Of a stretch of 64,000 bases of DNA, positions 32,875 to 44,204 are shown in pieces. The DNA comes from Branchipolynoe longqiensis. Its lineage: Eukaryota; Annelida; Polychaeta; Phyllodocida; Polynoidae. Position 1 is the first letter of the stretch, and the number at the start of each line of letters is the position of its first letter. Under the pieces are notes generated by a model that had not been told where the DNA came from, searched no databases, and was given only the letters and a program-made list of their open reading frames with translations. The stretch lies in NCBI GenBank assembly GCA_030323885.1, contig CM059197.1, positions 34,117,884 to 34,181,883 on the forward strand, written 5' to 3'. Position numbers and translations under genes: made by a program.

Positions 32875-33060
32875 ATGGATATGATCAAAATGGGAAACAT
32901 TATACCTAGAGCAGGATTCAAACCCACATTTCTTGCCATTCCGGGGATAGCATGCTAACCATCGCACCACCTAGGCTCCCTGGTGCAATTACCCTATCCA
33001 GGCCCACCTGTTTATGTGGCTCGTTGCCTGAGAGGTCCGTGCAGACTACTACATTTTACT
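32875..33060 (-). mobile_element. SINE-E copy
   Basis: 'tgatcaaaatgggaaacatt', 'gattcaaacccacatttctt' and 'accacctaggctccctggtg'. Confidence 0.75.
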
Positions 33061-33289
33061 CGGATATTGTAAACTTTAAGAACAATGTTTATGTGTAGAC
33101 TTCCTGGGAGGAGTAAAAGGGGCAGGTATGAGCTCAACTGCATGCTGTGTTTCTCAAAGCCCTGTCTGTCTCCCCACCACAGGGAACCTACCTTTTAACA
33201 CGAGTACAGATATTCAGTCGAAGAGTAGTAGGGTGGGGGAGTACCTAGGAGAAAGAGAGGGAAGGAAGGAGGAAGGAGGGAGAAGTCGG

Positions 33290-33430
33290 TTGGTTTGTTG
33301 GTTATTGGAGGTTTATGTCCTGGCAACATCTACGGTCATACCAGGATGGGTACCGACTAGTGAAATAGTGAATGGTAGACAGGAAGTGTGAACACTTATT
33401 TGTCTCACTTGTGACAGTGCACACTCATGG
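33290..33430 (-). mobile_element. SINE-A 3' fragment, interrupted
   Basis: 'gtttatgtcctggcaacatc' to 'gatgggtaccgactagtgaa', then a short foreign piece, then 'gtgacagtgcacactcatgg'. Confidence 0.6.
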
Positions 33431-33452
33431 TGAGTGCACACTCATGGGACAT

Positions 33453-34430
33453 TTCATGAGCCATTTCTCTTGCTATACACTTGGTGGCAGCACCCGTTCC
33501 CAGTCCAAGTCGGCCATCATGGTTGGATAGAAGGGTGTAGGTGTGTGTGTTGGTGGTGTAGGTGTGTGGTGGGGTTGTAGGTGTGTGGTGGGGGTTTAGG
33601 GATGAGGTGGGGTGTAGGTGTGTGGTGTGTGTATGGTGGGGGTGTAGGTGTGTGTGGTTGAGGTGTAGGTGTGTGTGGTGAGGGTGTAGGTGTGTGTGTG
33701 GTGAGGGTGTAGGTGTGTGTGTGGTGGTGTAGGTGTGTGGTGGGGGGTAGGTATGTGGTGGGGGTTTAGGTGTGTGGTGAGGGTGTGAGGGGTACTGGGG
33801 GTATAGGTGTGTGTCGTGGGATGTAGGGGGTATAGGTGTGTCGTGGGGGTTTAGGGGTGTGGTGGGGGTGTGGGTGTGGTGGGGGTGTAGGGATGCTAAA
33901 GATTGTGAGGTGCCGCTCTGCAGGACATCCCTACACCTCCACCACAAACCACCTCCACCCCCACCGTCAACCCCCACCACACACACTGTCAACCCCACCA
34001 CACACACCTGCACCCCCACCACATCCCTAAGCCCTTACCACACCCCTACACCACCCCAACCCCACCACATCCACTCACCACACACCCCTACACCTCCACC
34101 CCACACCCCTAAATCCCCATTCACCCCCACCACACACACCAAAACCCTCACCACACCCCTACACCTCCACACCACACCCACCACACAAAGATATGCCCCC
34201 ACCACAGACCCACCATACACACCTACAGCCCAACCACACCCACCATACTATAACCACTCACCACACACCCCTACACCTCCACCACACACCCCTAAATCCC
34301 CACACATCCCCACCACACACACCAAAATCCTCACCACACCCCTACACCTCCACAACACATGCCGGCATGGTGCACCATCTGACGAGAGAGTGATGCAAAC
34401 TGAAAGGTTCCCATTAGCTGCCAGAGTGCG
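33453..34430 (+). repeat. Foldback minisatellite element X, complete copy
   Basis: Unique left end (33453-33535, 'ttggtggcagcacccgttcc'). A ~350-bp G/T-rich minisatellite arm (33536-33890) follows, then a ~50-bp spacer ('agattgtgaggtgccgctct'), a ~430-bp A/C-rich arm (33935-34360), and a unique right end (34362-34430, 'accatctgacgagagagtga'). Both unique ends recur, reverse-complemented, at 49560-50350. The two arms are approximately complementary, so either strand could fold into a long hairpin. The 205- and 223-codon frames here are repeat artefacts. Confidence 0.85.
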
Positions 34431-35383
34431 ATGGAAATGGTGTGGAGATCTAGCCATGGGTGCACTACTCTCAGAGAACTGACCCTGAAAACTGAGTGAA
34501 AGTACATAGCTTTCACCCTGATTTGCTGATCAAGTTATGTGGAAAGAACTGACCCAGATCGTTTATTCGTCTGGGGTTTTACGTTCTAGCAACATTGACC
34601 GTCATATAAGGACAACTACCGACTTGTGATTGTGCAAATTTATGCCGACTTTATAGTGCTGCTCCACTGGGTGACACGCTCCTTGCACCGTGACCCAATA
34701 TCCCACACAGTCACATTATCCTGATGCTGAGATAACCAGGCCTTGGCCTAAAAGAGTGTGACGGTGAAATAGAGATTATATTCACTCAGATTCTATGGGA
34801 ATTGACTGAAAAGATACATGTAACAATTACCCATGAACACTGACAATGACTGAAATTTATATGGTCTCGCCCAGGCTGGGAGTAGAGTTGTGTAAGAATT
34901 GACCCAAAAGAATGACAGAATGTACAACTAGCCCCCTCCCTACGCCATTATAATATAAAGGGTTTATATCACGGGGAATGAATTATATTCCACAGATCAA
35001 CCACCATCGCAATAGTAAAGTACCACATGTGCAGTGCAGACAATCATGTCCCCTTATTCAATCATGAACCTGATATATTTGTTGCGGGGGTGGGGGGGGG
35101 GGTTGATTGGAGGATCTCAGGATTAGCATTCTCCGCACACATAGTACAATCTTGAAAATAGACGACTTCCACCACCAAACCCGCCCTCTGGTGGCAGTGG
35201 CAAGAACTAATGTTATGGGAAACACTCCAGAACCAATGTACTTGGATACACCCGAAACTACACAACCCTCACAAAAGTACATAAACATAGATTAAAAGTG
35301 CAAGATGTAAAGGCATTGTCAGGTAAGTATTAAAAGTCTAATTTACCTGGGTTGATGGCAGGTTTCCAAATACTGTTTCCAGG
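34431..35383. other. Intergenic sequence with one SINE-A fragment
   Basis: About 34566-34750 is a degraded minus-strand SINE-A ('ttttacgttctagcaacatt', 'cccacacagtcacattatcc'). The rest shows no gene. A G-tract lies near 35088-35102. Confidence 0.5.
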
Positions 35384-35700
35384 TAGCATGGCCGAATCGT
35401 TAAGATTGCTAGCTAGCTTCCCGTTTGGAAGGTTCGCACCCTGGCTGAGTCAAACCAGTGACTAACACGATTGAAACTTCTTACTACCTATCCTGATACT
35501 CGGCATTATTAGGATAGGACAAGGATTGGTTAGTTCAGTGCTATAATAAAATGCGACTGAGTCGGAAATTGAGTCATGGTGCTGGCGCCTGGCCCCCTTG
35601 TGGGCAACACTATAAAGTCACCATGAGTGCGCACTGTTGCAAGTCGGCGCCGTCCTGATATGACATTGGACGTTGCCAGGATGTAAAACCCCAATAAAAC
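35384..35700 (+). mobile_element. SINE-A copy
   Basis: Head 'gtagcatggccgaatcgtta', degraded B box, full body, and tail 'tcctgatatgacattggacg'. A second tail-like unit ('gtcggtacctgtcctggtat' to 'cccagcaagcaa') follows at 35710-35772, suggesting a partial tandem or second insertion. Confidence 0.75.
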
Positions 35701-35847
35701 AAACAAACAAGTCGGTACCTGTCCTGGTATGTTCATATATGTTACCGGGACGTAAAACCCCCAGCAAGCAACACCGTTCGTTTTTTTGCATATCAAGAAT
35801 CTGTGGCAACGCTACATATTGAATCTTTCTTACGGTATTGTCATGGG

Positions 35848-36020
35848 GGTGATGACAATGGGAAATATTGTGCATAGAGCGGGACTCGAACCCACATCTC
35901 TGCATTCTGGGCCTGTGTGCTAACCATTACACCACCTAGACTCCCTGCTATCAACACACTACCCATGCCTACCTGTCTTTGTTGTCACTTGCCTGAGAGG
36001 TCAGTGCAGCCTACTACAGT
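35848..36020 (-). mobile_element. SINE-E copy
   Basis: 'atgacaatgggaaatattgt', 'gactcgaacccacatctctg' and 'ttacaccacctagactccct'. Confidence 0.75.
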
Positions 36021-36177
36021 CGTCTCCCTTGAATTGTAAGTCTTTTAAATGGTCATTTAATGCTTACAGTTACGTACGTACAGGAAATGCACTTTACACA
36101 TACATACACAAGGTAGGTTCACCAACCATACAGCACATAGATTTTAGAGGATCCTGGTCATGGCGACCAGTGCATAG

Positions 36178-36355
36178 GGGTGATGAAAATGGGAAATATT
36201 GTGCCTAAAGCAGGACTCGAACCGACATCTCTTTGTATTCCGGGACAGTGTGCTAACCATTACATGACCTAGGCTCCCTGATGTCACCACACTACCCACG
36301 CCTACCTGTTTATGTGGTCACTTGCCTGAGAGGTCAGTGCATACTACAACAGTAT
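36178..36355 (-). mobile_element. SINE-E copy
   Basis: 'gtgatgaaaatgggaaatat', 'gactcgaaccgacatctctt' and 'atgacctaggctccctgatg'. In the same orientation as the copy 330 bp upstream. Confidence 0.75.
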
Positions 36356-36562
36356 TTATGATTCACCATGTATGGCCATTGTAATTTGTATTAAAACTTG
36401 GAACTGGCTTCTGAAGTTGACCCAAAACTGCGCATCTACATACTGCGCATGCTCCATGGAAAAGATCCATTATGAGCGGCCACGAAACGACACACAACCA
36501 GAACATTAGAGATTGCCCTTGATGTAATTATACCTAAGCTTCGTCAATGATGCATTGTAATA

Positions 36563-36775
36563 CAGTGAAACATCTCTAAACCGACCGACCATGGTACCGA
36601 CTTTTAGTGGTCCATTTAGGGAGGTGGTCGGCTTAGAGAGTTAGAATATCCTTACAATGGTATTGTTGGGACCCAAATAAAGTGATCGATATAGGGGAAT
36701 GGTCGATCTGTGGAGGGGTCGGTATAGAGAGCTTATACAGCATATATATATATATATATATGCTGTATAAGCCAT
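36563..36775. mobile_element. Possible pogo-like end with AT hairpin
   Basis: After TA, 'cagtgaaacatctctaaacc' resembles the start of pogo/Tigger-type elements, and 'gtcggcttagagag' and 'gtcggtatagagag' echo it. No right TIR was found. At 36729-36772 'agcttatacagcatatata' pairs with its complement around an (AT)n run. Confidence 0.35.
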
Positions 36776-37080
36776 TATGCGAGTATAATAAGGCCGGAAG
36801 CTTCCATCCTCTCCCTAGCCTATCTACTACCCCCCTCCCAGTCATCTGCTGGTTGGGCCTTCTTAAACTACAACTACCATCCTGCTCTCACTCATGTCCG
36901 TTGGGGGGCGCCACGTCTGCGCACGCACCGCTTCCCCCCCCCCCCCCCCCCCCCCCCCTTACATGCACTCACTGTACCGCTGGATTTTTCTTTTTCGTAA
37001 GGGGCATGGTTCCTCTTGCCAGAGATTACAACTCTTACCCACTATCATGTCTTGTGTATTTCTTATTTATGTAGGACAAT

Positions 37081-37114
<34 letters not shown>

Positions 37115-37165
37115 TACATCATACACAAAGAACTGCATATGCTATACCTTACACAATTATCTAGT
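36776..37165. other. C25 homopolymer and (TA)n microsatellite region
   Basis: A C tract lies at 36934-36958 and a TA/AT run at 37083-37112. Small open frames here contain translated homopolymers only. Confidence 0.6.
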
Positions 37166-37225
37166 CCTGATATGACCTTAGATGTTGCTAGGACGTAAAA
37201 CAACAACAAACAAAACAAACCCCTT
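37166..37225 (+). mobile_element. Tail-only SINE-A copy
   Basis: 'agtcctgatatgaccttaga' to 'acaacaacaaacaaaacaaa'. No clear target duplication. Confidence 0.7.
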
Positions 37226-37567
37226 GGAAAATTAACAAAACACACAGAACACACCGCACTATCATCATAATGCTAAACTCATTTTCGTCTGGGTTCTTTA
37301 TGCCCACGTTGACAGGATAACGAGTTAATTACAAGACATTAGTGTTTCTAGTTAAATTTACATAATGAGATGGTTTTGAATTAAGCCATATTTAACACAT
37401 TCACAGCCACTCGTAATCTAGTTCAATTTATTTTGGACTACCTTATCAAAAATGGTTAATTGACGACGTGAACAAGCAGCTCATTGAAATGAATTTTATT
37501 CAATAACACATATGGTTGTAATAGTCATTAAAAGTAAGTTACACATAGGAAGTTTGTCCATCAGTTG
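37226..37567. other. AT-rich sequence, nothing recognised
   Basis: No coding frame and no known repeat. Confidence 0.4.
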
Positions 37568-37862
37568 ATGGTCGACTCAGGCCCTCAACCCCATCGTCTT
37601 AGTTTGTTCATCCGTTTGTAGGGATGGGTGGGTGGCTGAGTTGGGGTGGTCAGTTGCTCGTCCGGCTGCTTGAGTCGTAGTGAGGTTTGATGGCTCTCTG
37701 GGGCCGACGATCGGCGGTCGTGACATCAGAGGGCTCGCGGGAGACTTGGGTTCGTGTGAAACCCAGTAGGCGTGTGGGGGTATGGATTCGAACCAGGTGG
37801 CACCACCGGGGAGACTCTTTGTTCGCGTGCAAATTACCGATGTTGGCGAACCAACATGAACA
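37568..37862. repeat. Dispersed repeat N, copy 2
   Basis: 'gtcgactcaggccctcaacc' to 'gatgttggcgaaccaacatg' parallels 19068-19376. Confidence 0.65.
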
Positions 37863-38198
37863 CCATAGGCTTCTGCAGTAACAGGTTCTATTCAATTGCC
37901 TCAGTATTCCCTTATATTTGACAACAAATATTTAATAAGTGCACCAGTATCTAAGTTAGATATGTCGAATGAAATCTAGATAATTGTTTTTGTTTTGAAA
38001 ATTTGATGTTGTCATTGGACTCATCATCATCCTCATCCTCATCATGCTGTAGGTCGCGATGCGACAAAGACTGCTTTCATTACTTGACTGCCGCTCTCCA
38101 TTTAGCTCTCTGCTGTGAGAGTGATGTCCATGAGTCGGTCTTAATGTCTCTCAGCTTCAGGTTTCTCTTGATGGTTCATCGGACTATGCAGCTTTAAA
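37863..38198 (+). mobile_element. MITE-G right part interrupted by a LINE 3' end
   Basis: 'caccataggcttctgcagta' to 'gaaaatttgatgttgtcatt', then the LINE at 38022-38175, then 'atcggactatgcagctttaa'. Confidence 0.75.
38022..38175 (-). mobile_element. LINE family 1 3' end, 154 bp, with target duplication
   Basis: Complement of the last codons of the family-1 polymerase ('tcacttgactgccgctctcc'-like region) plus 3' UTR and (GAT)n tail at the left. Flanked by TCATTGGACT (38012-38021) and TCATCGGACT (38176-38185). Confidence 0.85.
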
Positions 38199-39164
38199 CC
38201 AGGGCTCTTTTATCTGCATTGTCACGTGATCATTTTGGAAATTTACCACAGGCCTCGACCTCAGCTTGGATCGATCTGTCATGCCAGTAGCAATTGTCAG
38301 GAGAGTAAACTTTACACAGGGCTGAACAATTTTAATTCCCAGTGTCATAGCCACTCACGTCCTTCTAATCTCCTTTGACAAACTCTTATTCCAGTAGACA
38401 TTCTGAGTAGTAGATTATGTACATCAGGGTAATGGTTAGATACAAGATTCACCTGGTACTTGGAGTACACAGGTGAAGGACAACGTACTGTAAATACGGG
38501 CGAAAATAGCTTTAGTATAGAACGGGAAGTACAATGCCTGGCTCCAGTGTCAAATGGTTACTTATATCGGCACAGAGTTGGTGAAATGGGAGAGAATGCA
38601 AAAAGACAAGATGGCGGCTCTAGAAAGCCGTTGATTTCACTTTTAAATCTTATTAAACCAGATGTTTTATTATATTTTTCAACTCAAAGGTAGCGGCGAA
38701 ATATGAAGACATATACAAAGAATAAATGTTGCTTCTTAGATTGTGAAATTAGGCTCTCATAAAGACTCATTTCATTAGCGCGATTTTTCGACCGTTTTTA
38801 TATCAGGCTGGTCTTCACCTGTGTACTGCGAGTACTCGGTGAATCCTTTATCCAGGTAATGGTGTGCCGGTTAGCAGTACCTATTTACCACACAGGTGGC
38901 GCCACCATAATAGAAAGGCAATCTTGCAACGGAATCTTATGGTGATGACAATAGTTGGTAAGGATTAAAATTGGTAAGTTATTAATTTGTGATTTTAGGG
39001 TTTTCACATAGGATATCAGCAAATAATAAAAAACGGGTATCATATATTATTACAAGTCACTTATTTCAATCTCGGTCAACTGATAACTGGGAGAGTAAAA
39101 TGCAGTGGTCTTTATTAGACATTATTGTGCCATACGGAAACGTGGGTTGCTCGTGAAATAGCGC
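38199..39164. other. Intergenic sequence, nothing recognised
   Basis: The 77-codon frame at 38460-38693 is in unique-looking sequence but shows no known motif and no splice or promoter support. Left unannotated. Confidence 0.4.
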
Positions 39165-39177
39165 GATTCCTGCATGA

Positions 39178-39235
39178 TTTGTTTGTTTGTTGTTGTTTTA
39201 CGTCCTAGCAACATTTAAGGTCATATCAGGACGGG
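39178..39235 (-). mobile_element. Tail-only SINE-A insertion with perfect 13-bp target duplication
   Basis: 58 bp, the complement of the SINE-A tail, flanked by GATTCCTGCATGA at 39165-39177 and 39236-39248. Confidence 0.9.
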
Positions 39236-39267
39236 GATTCCTGCATGAAAATACCTACTATAAGGTA

Positions 39268-39590
39268 CAATAGAATTGTTTGTTTGTTGTTGTTTTACGT
39301 CCTGGCAACATCTAAGGTCATAACAAAATGGGTACCGACTTGTGACAGTGCATAGTAATGGCTACTTTATAGTGCTGTCCCACTGGGAAAACAGGCCACT
39401 GGCACCATGACCTGGTATCCCACTCAGTCACATTATCCTGACACTGAGCACAGCAGTCCTTGCCCTGTCCTAATAATGTCAAGCGCCTTACTAGGAAGTG
39501 ACAAGTATCAATTCTTAAGTGATTGGTTTGACTCGACCATGGTTCGAACCCACGACCACACGATCTACCAACACGGGAGATGGAGGTACA
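39268..39590 (-). mobile_element. SINE-A full-length copy
   Basis: Complement of the tail ('gttttacgtcctggcaacat') to the complement of the head ('ggttcgaacccacgaccaca'). Together with 39178-39235 it forms the same composite as 15345-15767. Confidence 0.85.
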
Positions 39591-39689
39591 ATAGAACCCC
39601 ACTCAGGCCTTCTTAGATACGATCATAAAAGTGCAGCATTATACGAATCAACGATATACAGGGTCAGTAGGCCTATAACACAGTGTAGT

Positions 39690-39865
39690 AGTCTGCACTG
39701 ACATCACATGCAAGGAGGCACATGGGAAAGGTAGTGGTGGATAGAGTGATTGCATAAGGGAGCCTATGTGGTGTAATGGGTAGCACACTAGCCCCGGTAT
39801 GGCAAGTAGTGTGGGTTCAAATCCTGCTTTAGGCGTAATTTTCCCCATTTTCATCAACCCCTCGA
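39690..39865 (+). mobile_element. SINE-E copy
   Basis: 'gtctgcactgacatcacatg' (3' part of the family in inverted context), head 'gggagcctatgtggtgtaat', B box 'gtgggttcaaatcctgc' and 'attttccccattttcatcaa'. Confidence 0.7.
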
Positions 39866-41439
39866 CAATAGCATAAATGTGTGGAATGAGGTGGGGCTCA
39901 TTCAGGATCATTGCAGGACACACTTGGCAGCGAAGTAACTGCACGCACCCCACTCCCTCTCCCCCTCACTCACACCCACACATCACACACCCCCAAAACC
40001 AACCAATCACAGTGCACCCCATCACTCCTAGCAACACAACACACACCTCCACAACCGACCAATCACACACCACCCTCAGCTGACCTCACCGGCCACCCAC
40101 CATCCATGGTCACTCCCTATCATCTATCCGGACTGACCACAACTCCCTTTTTCACCCACCCACCGACTACCTGATTTAAACATCATATTATATAATATCT
40201 AATTTAATTGTTAAAATCATTTATCTAATTGCATAACTTTTCTCACTAATTAATTATCATTTAACCTTTCAATTTTATATACATATTGATACTTTATAAA
40301 GAGTGACTACTGCTACCCGCGAGTTACTCCAGCTTCGCCTTTTCCCCATGCTCACTTGTCTCATCTCACTGACCCCATTTTCATCCACTTGACAGCGATC
40401 ACCACATGACCTTCTCTCATGCAGCTCTCGGACTAACACAACCAACCAAAAATGTAATGCCGCCGGGGAATAATACTGTTGTAAAATATTCCGATAAATA
40501 TAGGATAATAAGCCAGCATTGCCAGGATAACACATAACTAATTGATGATGTAATATTGAATCACTGTGAGGGAAGTGGGAATAAGAGAGATGAGTAGGTA
40601 AATCATCCTCAATGGTTGATTGTGTTATAGTTAGACGGTCCCAGCGTGCATGGGCGATAACAGTAGGAATAACCCAGGTTTGATTCCAATATATCGAATG
40701 GATGTTCATTAGCTACTGTGGTTCCATCCCCCAAGTATGGTGGTGAGAGAAGTGCTTGCTGTCTTCCTATTGGCTGCGAGGCTGGGAAAGTGTCACACAA
40801 AGAGCACTGTACCGAATCAGCGCTAAACGAGGTAGCACTAAGAAGGGTTAAGCAGTAAGTTGAGCTTTATTGAACCACAAACATTTAGTAAAGTCACTGA
40901 ATGGCTTTCCCACTGGGTGACCTTCCCGCCCAGCAACCAATTTTACACTACATCGATCATGTTGCTTTGGCAACGTGGGTAATTCACATACAGGTAGGGG
41001 ATATATCAAGCTGTCACCTTGAGTTCAGCGAGCTACACGAGCACCCTCTGTACTGCACTGTCTGAAACCACCTCAACTTCCCGTAGATGTCCCAGCCTTG
41101 TTTCACCCTTAATGCTAGATGTCGCCACCATTGCACTACGGCTATCGCCCCCTTGTGTGAACTCATTGAACTTGAGCCTGATGTCACTTCCGGTAGCGCT
41201 GTCATTGCCTCAAGCACTTCTCACAAAGATAATGGACCACCTTTTCTTGGCCGCCGACTCAGCCCTACACTCACCTGAATACCAGGCTGGTTGGGTTGAG
41301 TGCTGGGGTCTTTGGACTAAAAACCCACAACCTCTCGTTGAACTGACTAATTGAGCTGACCTCTATTCTCCACAAACTTATTGCATAAATAAAATTTCCA
41401 TACTATGTAGTCCCTTGTCATGACTTTAATTGAAGTTCA
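39866..41439. other. Intergenic sequence, no gene recognised
   Basis: A C/A-rich stretch at 39940-40090 gives short low-complexity frames. The 144-codon minus-strand frame (40275-40709) and the 111-codon frame (41019-41354) lack motifs, domain resemblance or exon signals that I can see. 'ggtttgattccaatatatcg' near 40677 is weakly B-box-like. Confidence 0.4.
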
Positions 41440-41785
41440 TACTTAATGTTGCATAGTCCGATTGTTTTGAATTTCTGGGTTTTATTTTCTGAGATAAATA
41501 TATTAGATCGATCACTAGTATCTAGTTTACATTAGTTCAAAGTTACTTTTATTTTAAATGGTAAACTTTTGAGATATTTTGAGTGCAAACATGGAAAATT
41601 AGTTTCTGTAAGCTTGCCAAAACTCGGACACCATAGACTTATGCAGTAACAGGTTCTGTTAAATTGACTCAGTATTGCCTTCTATGCAGAAACAAATGCT
41701 TAATAAGTTAGATATGTAAATTCAAATCTAGATAATTGGTTTGGTTTTTAATATTTCATATTTCATCAGAATATGCAGCTTCAAG
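41440..41785 (+). mobile_element. MITE-G copy
   Basis: Starts 'gttgcatagtccgattgttt', ends 'tcagaatatgcagcttcaag', with the shared interior 'cttttgagatattttgagtg'. Confidence 0.75.
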
Positions 41786-42176
41786 AAAAATACATCGTTA
41801 CAGAAATTTGGCATATATTTGTAATAACCAAATAACCATGAGCCTACCCAATTCGATATAACTGATATCGGACTGACCCAATTCAATATCGCTTTTGATA
41901 TTTGTTTGTGTTTTGCCCTGTGTTGTGTACTAAGGAATTAAGCTCTAGTCCACAAGAACTTAGATGGGGTGGCCGAATGACTTGTCCCGTGTGGCAAATC
42001 ATTGATTCAAAACCTACCCACATCACTGTCATACCGTCTCAACACCGCCTCCACACCGCATCCACACCGCCTAAGGAATTAAGCTCTAGTCCACACAACT
42101 TACAAAATTGATACTTATCGCTATCTAGGCTTGGAGATTGGCAGTAATAGTGTTCATGTTTTTCGCTAGCGTCTAA

Positions 42177-42441
42177 TGGCCGGTGCACACCTACCGTTTA
42201 CGACCTAAAACTGCCCGTTTCGCGCATAAAACTGGGTTTTAGTCGTTAGGTGTGCGACCCCCCTAGCACACTAGACGCATGCGATTCGCGCATAAAACTC
42301 AGTTTTTAGTGCTAAAAGCGGCCGTTTACGATTGCGATTCGCGATTCGAAAAACGAATCGGCCCGTTTTCAGTTTTAAGCGGGTCGGGTCGAGTCGCGAG
42401 TTTTAGTGCGCGAATCGTAAACGGTAGGTGTGCACCGGCCA
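42177..42441. mobile_element. Short TIR element with long perfect inverted ends
   Basis: TGGCCGGTGCACACCTACCG (42177) is the exact complement of the right end (CGGTAGGTGTGCACCGGCCA to 42441), with complementarity continuing inward (TTTACGA / TCGTAAA). TAA precedes it and TTA follows. The interior repeats 'cgcgcataaaactg' and 'gcgattcgcg' motifs. 265 bp, non-autonomous. Confidence 0.85.
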
Positions 42442-42544
42442 TTATTCAGTCCCCTCTCCGAGCTTCCCACGTCTTACTGAATGTTGTAGCCATAGTGACA
42501 GATCCTGTACAGCAACCAGCCTACAACCTACATTGGAGATAATA

Positions 42545-42590
42545 TAAATATGTTTGAGTTTTACGTACTGGCAACATCTACGGTCATATC
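42545..42590 (-). mobile_element. SINE-A tail fragment
   Basis: 'gagttttacgtactggcaac' followed by 'atctacggtcatatcag'. Confidence 0.55.
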
Positions 42591-42694
42591 AGAAAACACT
42601 GGAGAAGTCACCTGTAGAAAACATAAGCAAGACCTAGGCATAGTTATACTTCTAAGGACCGTTTGACACCTAAAATAGAGCGCAGTTCGCCTTC

Positions 42695-42995
42695 ACAAAT
42701 GCGGTGGCCGAATCGGTAGAGCGCAGGCTTCTCGTGCGGAAGGTCCCAGCTGAGTCAAACAATTGACTTACAAAATTGTTACTTGTCGCTACCTAGCCTG
42801 GAGCTCGGCATTACTAGGATAGGACAAGGACTGTTTAGCTCGATGTCAGGAAAATTTGACTGAGTGGGATATCGGGTCATGGTGCCAGGCAGCATGGTCT
42901 CTCAGTGTGGCAACACTATAATGTTGCCATGAGTACGCCCTGATATGACCTTAGATGTTGCCAGGACGTAAAACCCAAGCAAACAAACAAACAAC
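42695..42995 (+). mobile_element. SINE-A copy
   Basis: Head 'gcggtggccgaatcggtaga', partly deleted B box, body, and tail 'cctgatatgaccttagatgt'. Confidence 0.8.
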
Positions 42996-43419
42996 AAACT
43001 AAAATAAAGTACAACCTGCCTTCACAAATGTTACAAAAGAGCTTTAATGATGGTACACATAGAAGCACGATTATACTTCTACGAACCTTTTTCACATAGG
43101 ATAGAGCGCAACCCTGCCTTCACAAATGTTACAAAAGTGCTTTAATAATGTGTAAGGTTGAGCGGGAAAAAAATGAAAGGTCCTGAAAACAGGTTTTGGC
43201 AATTAGTACACATTGTGCAGCGATGCATAATAAAATGCGGCTCTGCACGAGAGCGACCTTATCTGAGAAATGAATCACTCTTTGCGAATGTAAAGGTCAC
43301 ACTGGCAGCCAGCCCCACGACGGTTGTGCAGAATTCTGATCACGTGACTACACAACTGTCTGCCAGAACAATTATAATTTTAGGGGGTTACCATTTTTGT
43401 ATAGTATTAAACGGAGGAA

Positions 43420-43480
43420 ATTTCAATCGGAAACGATCGGTCTTCCTCATTCCACTGCTCGTTCCCCTATCCTGGTAATG
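43420..43480 (-). mobile_element. SINE-B 3' fragment
   Basis: 'atttcaatcggaaacgatcg', 'gtcttcctcattccactgct', ending in 'atcctggtaatg'. Confidence 0.55.
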
Positions 43481-43540
43481 GAAACATTGATAATGATACT
43501 TGATGGAGACTGGGAAGACGGTAGGTGTTTTGCAGTCTTA

Positions 43541-44178
43541 AGGCTCAGTCACACCTTACCGGATTGGGGAACCGGATAGAAACTGGACACTGTCCGGTGA
43601 AATACGTCAGGGTCTGATTTATATATGGTTGGCATTTGGCGTTTCAGTTTTCTATCCGGTGGTGTCCGGCTTGTATGGTAGCAAGTTTTGAACATGCACA
43701 AAACTTGTTCCGGACACTGGTGGACTGACGTGTATGGTTGGTGTCCAGTTTAAGTCTGTTTAGTCTGTTTTGTCTGGTTCATGTTCGGTACCCATCCGTT
43801 ACATCTCCGGTTTGTTTTCTGAAGAGTCCGTTGATGGTGTTGCGGGAATTTGTTTGTTGGTTTTTTATATGTTTTTGGCACGTCCGTTATCAGTCTGGTA
43901 GGTGTCAGCTTGATGTTCGGTCCGTCCATTTGACATTCGGTTTTCGCCTGTCGGTTGACCATTGCTTGTCTGTTGTTATCCGGTGTCGTCCGGTTATCAT
44001 CCGGTTATCATAATGTACGTTCCTTGTCCAGTTAGTGTTCATTTCATCTGGCACCCTTTGATCCGATAGCGCAACATTTCGACAGATTTCAGTCAATTTT
44101 GATACCAAACACCACCGGAATAGAAAATTCTTTATCGGTTGTGTCCGGTGCTCAATCCGGTCAGGTGTGACAGGCACT
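43541..44178. mobile_element. TIR element (family K) with perfect TTA duplication
   Basis: Left AGGCTCAGTCACACCTTACC and right, on the complement, AGTGCCTGTCACACCTGACC, flanked by TTA at 43538-43540 and 44179-44181. The interior is rich in 'tccgg' words. A near-palindrome 'agttttgaacatgcacaaaa' at 43684 is shared in form with families A and B. No transposase; the 91- and 70-codon frames inside are not credible genes. Confidence 0.8.
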
Positions 44179-44204
44179 TTAGGGATGTGTTCAACTAACT
44201 GCCC

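Noticed and set aside
33405..34482. Frames of 205 and 223 codons
   Set aside because: They are translations of the G/T and A/C minisatellite arms of a foldback element.
40275..40709. 144-codon minus-strand frame as a possible gene
   Set aside because: No recognisable motif, low-complexity context and no splice or poly(A) signals. Chance frames of this size are expected in 64 kb.
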